Assembly: GCA_016880505.1 (NCBI GenBank)
Contig: JAEHDI010000292.1
Location: 1 to 31,660, forward strand
DNA: 31,660 nucleotides
From: Bryobacterales bacterium
GTDB taxonomy: Bacteria > Acidobacteriota > Terriglobia > Bryobacterales > Bryobacteraceae
Direction of reading: 5' to 3'
Shown: in pieces, positions 14,736 to 20,735 of the stretch
How positions within the stretch are numbered: position 1 is the stretch's first letter
How the letters are laid out: the number at the start of each line of letters is the position of its first letter
Notes under the pieces: model-generated
Told to the model about the DNA's origin: nothing
The model's input: only the letters and a program-made list of their open reading frames with translations
The model's database searches: none
Made by a program: the position numbers and the translations under genes

Positions 14736-15536
14736 TCAATCGAGGGGAAGGCCGGAGACAAGCAGCTTCTCCGGCCTTTTTACTTTTACTTCCACCCTGT
14801 CGCCGAGGGAGAGGTTTCCTTCCAGCGTCAGCGTGTAGTGCGATCGCATCACCTCGAAGATCCGAGGCCCCGGCGGCGACTTCGAATCCCGCTGCAAGTC
14901 TCGAAGATTGAATGAAGCGCCACCCGTCTGGCGGGCCAGGTTCTCAAACATCGATCTCTCCTGTCCCACAACATACACCGGGTAAATTGAGACTCCGTTC
15001 CGCCGTGCCAGACGCAGTACTTCGCGCTCGCTGACCCGGCTCGGGCCCTCGACCCCTGTCGTCAACAGCACGATCACACGGCGGAATGTGCTCGCCTGGA
15101 ACCCTCCGTCGATGGCAGCGTAGATCGCGTCCAGCAGGCGAGGGGTGTTGCCGTACTTCACCGATGAGATCGCCCGGCCGAGCAATTCCTGGCTGGCGGT
15201 GAAGTCCTGGACCAGGTCGGCGGACGAGTGAAAGGCGACGATCGCCATCTGCTCCTTCGGCTGCAACTGCGCGACCAGATTTTCGGCGACGGGCTGAACC
15301 GCCCCTCCGAGCAGGCTGGTATCGAGCAGCAGCATCACGTCCATCAGGCCGGACGCAAATTCAGCCGACTCCACTCGCCGGGGCGCGCGATCGTCGAGCA
15401 CAATAAAGTCGTCGGCTTTCAGCTCGAGCACAGGCCGGCCCGACCTCTTCTCAACTACTGTTACTACGATCTTGGTGGCCGCCGTACACGGCACCGTAAT
15501 CGAGGCCACTACCGCCAAAGCTATCCACCGCAACAT
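14736..15536 (-). CDS. Exported VWFA-related (acidobacterial type) protein with degenerate MIDAS
   Basis: 266 residues. A signal peptide spans about 1-19. A beta-rich N-terminal region (KIVVTVVEKRSGRPVLELKADDFIVLDD) resembles the start of acidobacterial VWFA-related proteins. The von Willebrand A domain follows (about 65-220), with LLLDTSLLGG at the position of the metal-ion site and VIVLLTTGVEG later. A classic site needs DxSxS and a later DG; here the second serine is Leu76 and the later aspartate is Thr160, so metal binding is doubtful. It is the last gene of a four-gene minus-strand operon. Its final codons contain the terminator of the convergent coiled-coil gene. Confidence 0.85.
   Translation of the reverse strand: MLRWIALAVVASITVPCTAATKIVVTVVEKRSGRPVLELKADDFIVLDDRAPRRVESAEFASGLMDVMLLLDTSLLGGAVQPVAENLVAQLQPKEQMAIVAFHSSADLVQDFTASQELLGRAISSVKYGNTPRLLDAIYAAIDGGFQASTFRRVIVLLTTGVEGPSRVSEREVLRLARRNGVSIYPVYVVGQERSMFENLARQTGGASFNLRDLQRDSKSPPGPRIFEVMRSHYTLTLEGNLSLGDRVEVKVKRPEKLLVSGLPLD
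14749..14781 (+). terminator. Intrinsic terminator of the coiled-coil gene, inside the convergent VWA gene
   Basis: A perfect 10-bp stem (AGGCCGGAGA at 14749-14758, TCTCCGGCCT at 14768-14777) with a 9-nt loop leads into TTTTT on the plus strand. It lies 75 bp after the stop of copy 2 and within the last codons of the minus-strand VWA gene. Confidence 0.88.
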
Positions 15537-15567
15537 CGTTGCTCACCCAGGGGGTCCGAGACCCCGG

Positions 15568-16689
15568 CTAAGAATCGGTTTTCTCCACTAGACGGTCAAC
15601 TCTCATCGCGTAGATCGCCAGCTTACCGTCGCGGTCGCTCTGAAACACAACCTGTTGGCTGTCCGGCGTGAAGACAGGCGTCACCCGGTTCGGGTCCGAG
15701 GCACGGTGCTCGCAGAGCGTCAGCTCGCGGTGCGTGACCCTCAGCATCAGCAGGAGGTAGGGCGAAGCCTTGCTCCCGCTCGTACCCACAAAGACCGATG
15801 CGTCAGCGTTCAGTCCGAAATGCACGAACTGGCTGGTCTTCGAGATGAGTTCGTCGCTATTTGAATCCGGCGTGTGCTCTCGCAGTGAGTTCAGATCGCG
15901 CCGGTCTTCCGGAAAATTCAAGTAAATGATCGACTTCCCGTCAGGCGACCAGTGGACCGGGCCGAGGCCGCCGGGAGCGGTCTTGAGCGGACGGTTCTGC
16001 TGTCCGTCGTAATTGACCAGCCAGAGAGCGTTACCACCCCGCCGGTACAGCACACCGGATCGGCGGGGCCTCGGAACCGGATCGCTCATTACCTCACTGG
16101 ATTCCGCGACCGTCACCGCGTCACCTTTCGCAATCCCGACGATGCGCAGCCGGCAGGTATCCGCCTGCATCTCCATGAGAAACGCGTGTACGCCGTCACC
16201 GGACACGCTGAAACCCGCGCCGCGCCGCCAGCCGTCGGGGACACGGTAGATCTCGCGGGAACGCCGGTTGGCGACGTTCAACTGCCGCAGCGAGACGCCG
16301 TCGAAATAGCAGCAACTGCGCTCATCTGGCAGCCAGGTCAGCGAGCTGGCGTCGAGGCCCGTAGCTTCGGTCAATTGCACCGATGCTCCGGTTTTGAGAT
16401 CCATCTGGAAGCCCTGTAGCGATCCGCCGCGGTCGCAGGCGAACAGGAGAGCGTTTCGCTTTTTCGCAAAAGCGCGCGCGTAATAGTGGGGCAGGATGCT
16501 GGAGTACGACGGATCGGTCAGCCGAAGGACTTCGAACTCGGTGGCACGGTCCAGGAAACGAACCCGATCCGAAGGAAACGGGCGGCCAACATCCGCCGCC
16601 ACCGGCAGGCTGACTCCTGCAAGGCCAGTGAGTAGGGCTCGTCGTGTCCACCCGGCAGGCCGGCGGCCCTTGCCTTCCATATCTGCCAT
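15568..16689 (-). CDS. Tat-exported beta-propeller protein, oligogalacturonate-lyase-like/PD40 repeats
   Basis: 373 residues. The N-terminus has a twin-arginine signal (GWTRRALLTGLAGVSLPVAA, about 13-32), so folding before export is likely. The body is made of TolB/PD40-type blades: FACDRGGSLQGFQMDLKTG, LTWLPDERSCCYF, HWSPDGKSIIYLNFPEDR and FTPDSQQVVFQSDRDGK. The N-terminal segment (EVLRLTDPSYSSILPHYY) and overall order recall oligogalacturonate lyases, but I cannot confirm the manganese-binding histidines, so pectin-fragment cleavage is only a candidate role. The ATG at 16689 was chosen because longer forms would overlap the upstream DUF3500 gene. It is 25 bp from that gene and 31 bp from the VWA gene, all in one operon. 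Confidence 0.75.
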   Translation of the reverse strand: MADMEGKGRRPAGWTRRALLTGLAGVSLPVAADVGRPFPSDRVRFLDRATEFEVLRLTDPSYSSILPHYYARAFAKKRNALLFACDRGGSLQGFQMDLKTGASVQLTEATGLDASSLTWLPDERSCCYFDGVSLRQLNVANRRSREIYRVPDGWRRGAGFSVSGDGVHAFLMEMQADTCRLRIVGIAKGDAVTVAESSEVMSDPVPRPRRSGVLYRRGGNALWLVNYDGQQNRPLKTAPGGLGPVHWSPDGKSIIYLNFPEDRRDLNSLREHTPDSNSDELISKTSQFVHFGLNADASVFVGTSGSKASPYLLLMLRVTHRELTLCEHRASDPNRVTPVFTPDSQQVVFQSDRDGKLAIYAMRVDRLVEKTDS

Positions 16690-16714
16690 CGTAGCATGCG
16701 GTCCGCGTGCGTCC

Positions 16715-17737
16715 TCAGCGGTGGCTGGCGCGGTAATGCGCTTCGAGCAAGTCCAGTCCGAAGTCCCCCTCGAAGTCCCGCCACACCGAGTGAATATGGT
16801 TGGCGTTGTTTTGGGTATTGTCGTACTCCACCAAAAATACCGGGGCCTGAATCCGGTAATAGTGCGGTTCGCCACGCGCCGTGCCGCCGGCCCAGGCAAA
16901 GCGAATTTCTCCTCCCGCCTGGCGAATCCTCTCCATCCGGGCGTCAGCCAGTTCCGCCGGCAGATTCTCGGCGTACTCGCGCAGCAGCGCCTCCAGTTTG
17001 GCCCGTTGGGCTACCGTCATCCGCGCCGCCGGCAGTCCACTCGGTTGTCCCGCGAGAGCCGCCTTACGCGAAGCCGCCGTCAGGATGTCGCCATAGGCGG
17101 TCTTGTCGACGATCACCGCCGCGATCTGCTCTTCCCGGAAGCTGGCCAGCAAATCGCGCGCGAGATCCTCCTCCCGCGACAGCGCTCTCAGCCCCTTCCG
17201 CGGACCCGACCGTACCTCGGCTGGATTTGCGCCGAAAAAGGTCGGGCCCCCGGCAATGCTGCCGCCGGCAATCGTGAAGTTCAGACTCAGGTGGTGCCCC
17301 TCCACACGGTACCCCCAAGTGCCGCTCTCGGACGGACGGCCGAAGACAGTGAAGAAGTACCCGTCAGGGTTACGGCGCTCCCCGCTGTCGTTCTCGACTG
17401 CCCTCAGCACTTCCTCGAGGCTCATGATGGTCGTGGCTTTGACGTAGCCGCGCTGGCTCAGCCCCGCACTGAGCAGCGCGTGTGCGAGGTGCTTCTGCTC
17501 CGGTGTCATCTCTCGAAGCGGGATCCCTTTGCGTGCCCTGGGGATGTAATGCCAGTTGAACCGTTCCTCGTTCTCGAAAGCCAAAGCGGCTTTTATGCGC
17601 TGGTCGGGAGTGAGAGCTGCAAGGAAGGTCTCCGCTGTACCGGTCATCACTGGAATTACGGAGGTCTTGCGGCCCCCCCAAGCCACTAGAACCGCTGCGG
17701 AACAGACGGCGAGCAGACGAACCAGCCCCGCGTCCAT
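16715..17737 (-). CDS. DUF3500 family exported protein
   Basis: 340 residues. An N-terminal hydrophobic stretch (LVRLLAVCSAAVLVAWGG) is probably a signal peptide or anchor. The family features recognised are GYRVEGHHLSLNFTI (about 140-155), FFGANPAEVRSGPRKGLRAL and, near the end, EYDNTQNNANHIHSVWRD followed by DFGLDLLEAHY. The function of DUF3500 is unknown; conserved His, Asp and Asn residues hint at an enzyme. The ATG at 17737 has a strong AAGGAGG ribosome-binding site 5 nt upstream, which rules out the longer form from 17764. It is the second gene of the M23-DUF3500-propeller-VWA operon. Confidence 0.88.
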   Translation of the reverse strand: MDAGLVRLLAVCSAAVLVAWGGRKTSVIPVMTGTAETFLAALTPDQRIKAALAFENEERFNWHYIPRARKGIPLREMTPEQKHLAHALLSAGLSQRGYVKATTIMSLEEVLRAVENDSGERRNPDGYFFTVFGRPSESGTWGYRVEGHHLSLNFTIAGGSIAGGPTFFGANPAEVRSGPRKGLRALSREEDLARDLLASFREEQIAAVIVDKTAYGDILTAASRKAALAGQPSGLPAARMTVAQRAKLEALLREYAENLPAELADARMERIRQAGGEIRFAWAGGTARGEPHYYRIQAPVFLVEYDNTQNNANHIHSVWRDFEGDFGLDLLEAHYRASHR

Positions 17738-17787
17738 AGGGGCCTCCTTGGTTTTACCGGCCAAGCCGGGCTAATGATTCCCAGAAT

Positions 17788-18672
17788 TTAGAAAGGAAAA
17801 TCCTTCGTCGCGTTCTTCGCGAACGCCGACTTCGCCAGGAAGCTGTATGGGTTTACCGGGTTATTTCCGACCCGGACTTCGTAATGGAGATGTGGAGCCG
17901 TCACTCTTCCAGTTGCGCCCAGCGCCCCGACGGTTTCTCCTCGCCGAATTTCCTGCCCATCGATTACGTCGATCCGGGACAGGTGCGCGTAGTACGTGCT
18001 CATACCGCCACCGTGATCCACCACAACCAGCTTTCCGTATCCCGCCGAATACTCCGCGTGCGTCACTATGCCGTCTGCCGTGGCGCGAATCGGAGCTGCG
18101 TACGGCGCCCCGAGGTCAACACCGGCGTGGAACCTTGGCTCTCCCGAAAACGGATCGCTCCTCTGGCCGAACGACCCGATCAACCGGCCATCCACCGGCC
18201 AGATGCTGGGCCGCATATTTGTCAGCCAGGCGCGGGAGTAGGTCCTGTTGAATCGGGAAAAGCTGGCGCTCTTCAGAAAGTTGTACTGCTCCAAAGACTC
18301 AGAGAACGTCGGTACCAGGCGGCCCTCGCCGGCGATGTCCGCTGGGCCATCCACCCGTTGTTTGATTCCGAACGCCGTCGACACCTCGCTGGCAAACAAT
18401 TGCAGCGTCGCCAGTTGCTGTGTCGTCTGATCGTGAACTTTCTGCAACTTCTGATACCGCGCGCGCAACGACTCCGCCTCCGTGCGCAGTGAGTTGTAGT
18501 TGGCAACCTTCCAGAGCATGCGCGCGTAGCTCGAAACGAATCCGGCCAGGGAGAAGCACCCAACCAACGCGAGACCCAGCACTACGTAGAGAACTTGGTG
18601 GGGAATGTGAACGCGGCGGAGCCTGCCGTGCAAAGAATGTGCAAGTACGACTATGAAATAAGGCTGATTCAT
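17788..18672 (-). CDS. M23 family peptidoglycan endopeptidase with N-terminal membrane anchor
   Basis: 294 residues. One membrane segment (about 26-47, VLYVVLGLALVGCFSLAGFV) is followed by a short coiled coil (about 58-95). The C-terminal LytM/M23 domain (about 165-285) has the zinc motif HAGVD (H182, D186) and HLH (H261, H263), all intact, so it should cleave peptide crosslinks in the cell wall or activate an amidase. The ATG at 18672 has GAGGAG 4 nt upstream and is preferred over 18723. The gene heads a minus-strand operon whose other products are also exported. The promoter is at 18773-18802. Confidence 0.93.
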   Translation of the reverse strand: MNQPYFIVVLAHSLHGRLRRVHIPHQVLYVVLGLALVGCFSLAGFVSSYARMLWKVANYNSLRTEAESLRARYQKLQKVHDQTTQQLATLQLFASEVSTAFGIKQRVDGPADIAGEGRLVPTFSESLEQYNFLKSASFSRFNRTYSRAWLTNMRPSIWPVDGRLIGSFGQRSDPFSGEPRFHAGVDLGAPYAAPIRATADGIVTHAEYSAGYGKLVVVDHGGGMSTYYAHLSRIDVIDGQEIRRGETVGALGATGRVTAPHLHYEVRVGNNPVNPYSFLAKSAFAKNATKDFPF

Positions 18673-18772
18673 TCGTCTCCTCGGGTCGAACCGCTGCAGC
18701 ATATCAGCCCAAAACGAAATCACTACCGCTGGCAGGCCAACCGAAGGACTATGATTTACAAGCGAAACTGTA

Positions 18773-18802
18773 ACTTTACCAGCAGCCCGCCCGGCCTGTC
18801 AA
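18773..18802 (-). promoter_or_regulatory. Sigma-70-type promoter of the M23 operon
   Basis: On the minus strand a perfect -35 TTGACA (18802-18797) is followed after 18 bp by TAAAGT (18778-18773; 4 of 6 matches to TATAAT). Transcription would start near 18766, about 94 nt before the M23 ATG. Confidence 0.6.
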
Positions 18803-19259
18803 GCCCAAACTGCGCTGCGGGTGTCCGGGCCGAGTGGTGGCGTCATCCGAACGACGATTTAGTACCAGCTAGACGTCGTTGAGTTCTAGTACTTTAGGCG
18901 GCTGAGTCTCGGTCTCCGCGTACGTCGTCTCTCGAATTGCACACGCGCACGGCCATCGGAGACGTCGGCTCCTTGGCTCTGTAATATATTAAAAACAAAA
19001 ACGTTATTGCTCATAGCACGGTTGGCACCACGGAGGGGGCTTCCGTTTTTTTTCTCCATCGAATACCTGAGAAAACACCCCCGGCGCAACTCTCTATCAC
19101 CGCGCCCGATTCGGAGAGAGCGCTCGGTCTTGGATTGACTCGGCGGACGCGCAAGAGTTAGGCCGGGACACAAAGACCGTCGAAACGTTATCCTTCCGTG
19201 GAACCGGTCCAGCCGCAGGGCAGAGCCGGTTTTCGTTCTCTTGAGGAGGGGAGGGCCCC
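18803..19259. other. Gene-free interval between M23 operon and response regulator
   Basis: No convincing protein-coding frame is found; the short open frames here are rich in Arg and Ser and lack ribosome-binding sites. The stretch includes an AT-rich patch (about 18981-19003), a long-range 7-bp complementary pair (GTCTCCG near 18911-18918, CGGAGAC near 18957-18963) and a plus-strand terminator-like hairpin at 19030-19053. A GC hairpin (GAGGGG/CCCCTC, 19246-19261) covers the stop of the response regulator gene. It may hold a small RNA. Confidence 0.5.
19030..19053 (+). terminator. Terminator-like hairpin with T8 tract, plus strand
   Basis: ACGGA (19030-19034) pairs with TCCGT (19042-19046), and eight T residues run from 19046 to 19053. 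Both neighbouring genes are on the minus strand, so no known plus-strand gene needs it. The stem is short and the call is tentative. Confidence 0.4.
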
Positions 19260-20735
19260 TCAGGCCCCGCGTTCCGAACGCGCCTCGGAGCGCTTCCGCA
19301 CCTCAATGTTCAGCCGCTTGATCTTCTGGTTGAGCGTTGAGAGGGGGACGCGGAGGCTCTCGGCGGCGTCGGTCTGGCTCCAGCTGGCCGTCTCCAGGTG
19401 CTCCATGATTACTCGCCGCTCGTAGTCCGCCACGATCTCAAACAACGATGCGTCCGGCGGCAGGCTGCCACTGTCGTCGCGCCGGATCCGCATTCCTCCC
19501 GCCTGCAGCAAGTACTCCGGAAGCACGCTCACCGGCACCACCTGTCCGGCGGCGAGGACCACCGCACGCTCGACGACATTCTCCAGTTCCCGCACGTTTC
19601 CCGGCCAGTTGTGGTCGATGAGGAACTGCATCGCCTCCGCCTCGAACCGGAGGAGAGACCGGCCGTTTGACGCGAGGAACTTCTCGTTCTCGCGGCAATA
19701 CTTCGTGAAGAAATAGTCCGCCAGCAGCGGAATGTCTTCCTTCCGCTCCCTGAGCGCGGGCAACGCGAGGTTGATGACGTTGAGCCGGTAGTACAAGTCC
19801 TCACGAAACCTTCCGTCCTCGACCAGTTTCTTCAGGTCGGCGTTCGTGGCGGCTAGAATCCGGACGTCGACTTTCATCGTCTCGGTGGATCCCAGCGGCA
19901 TGAACTCGCGCTCCTGAATCACCCGGAGCAGTTTTGCCTGAGTTTCCGCGCCGATCGTACCGATCTCATCAAAGAAGATCGTTCCCCGATCGGCAATCTC
20001 GAAGTATCCTTTCCGGGAAGCGATCGCTCCGGTGAAGGCGCCCCTGACATGGCCAAACAGCGTGGATTCGAGCAGGTCTGGCGGCAGCGAGCCGCTGTTC
20101 ACCGCGACGAACATCTGGTCGGCTCGCGGTGAGTTCGCGTGAATCGCCTTGGCGATCAGTTCCTTGCCGGTGCCCGTCTCGCCGGTGATGAGAATGGTCG
20201 ACCGGCTCGCCGCCACCTGAGCCACCAGGTCGAGCACCCGAAGCATGCGCTCGCTCTTGCCGACGATGTTCGGGAAGCTGTAACGCTGCTTGAGCGCCCG
20301 CTTGAGCTGGGTGTTTTCGCTCTCGAGCCGCCGCTTCGAGATCATCCGTTCAATCTCGATCAGCAGCTTTTCGTTCTTCCAGGGTTTCTCGAAGAAGTCG
20401 TTGGCGCCGGCCTTTAAGGCCTCGACCGCCGTCTCCACCGAGCCGTAAGCCGTAATCAGAAAAACCGGGATCTCCGGATCGCGCTCCCGAATGTCGCGCA
20501 GCACGTCCATTCCGGACCGATCCGGCATCATCAGATCAAGCAGCAAGAGGTCATACCCGCCGCCTTCAATCTTCCGGATTCCCTCACCGCCGTTCGATGC
20601 CAGGTCGACCTGGTACCCCTCGTGGAAAAGGAGAAACTGAAGGCTTTCCCGGATGTCCGCCTCGTCGTCGACGACGAGAATGCGACCTTTGCTGGCAGTG
20701 GATGGAATGCCGTTGGCAAGCGCCTTTTCAGGCAT
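19260..20735 (-). CDS. Sigma-54-dependent response regulator (NtrC family)
   Basis: A 491-residue activator. The receiver domain (about 17-130) has acidic residues D23/D24 and the phosphoacceptor D67 in YDLLLLDLMMPD, then KPW with its conserved lysine. The AAA+ domain (about 155-390) has Walker A GETGTGKE (185-192), the sigma-54 contact loop GAFTGA (232-237) and Walker B GTIFFDE (251-257). A Fis-type helix-turn-helix is at the C-terminus (SQTDAAESLRVPLSTLNQKI). All catalytic features are intact. The partner kinase gene is directly upstream and overlaps by 8 bp. Targets are unknown; no -24/-12 promoter was recognised in the window. Confidence 0.96.
   Translation of the reverse strand: MPEKALANGIPSTASKGRILVVDDEADIRESLQFLLFHEGYQVDLASNGGEGIRKIEGGGYDLLLLDLMMPDRSGMDVLRDIRERDPEIPVFLITAYGSVETAVEALKAGANDFFEKPWKNEKLLIEIERMISKRRLESENTQLKRALKQRYSFPNIVGKSERMLRVLDLVAQVAASRSTILITGETGTGKELIAKAIHANSPRADQMFVAVNSGSLPPDLLESTLFGHVRGAFTGAIASRKGYFEIADRGTIFFDEIGTIGAETQAKLLRVIQEREFMPLGSTETMKVDVRILAATNADLKKLVEDGRFREDLYYRLNVINLALPALRERKEDIPLLADYFFTKYCRENEKFLASNGRSLLRFEAEAMQFLIDHNWPGNVRELENVVERAVVLAAGQVVPVSVLPEYLLQAGGMRIRRDDSGSLPPDASLFEIVADYERRVIMEHLETASWSQTDAAESLRVPLSTLNQKIKRLNIEVRKRSEARSERGA

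Noticed and set aside
18940..19053. Considered a cyclic-di-GMP (GEMM-type) riboswitch
   Set aside because: A few bases resemble the motif, but the conserved core could not be matched, and the hairpin orientation is opposite to the flanking genes.
18886..19173. Short minus-strand frame (95 codons) in the gap upstream of the M23 gene
   Set aside because: No ribosome-binding site and an Arg/Ser-rich composition; the gap is better explained by regulatory or RNA structure.
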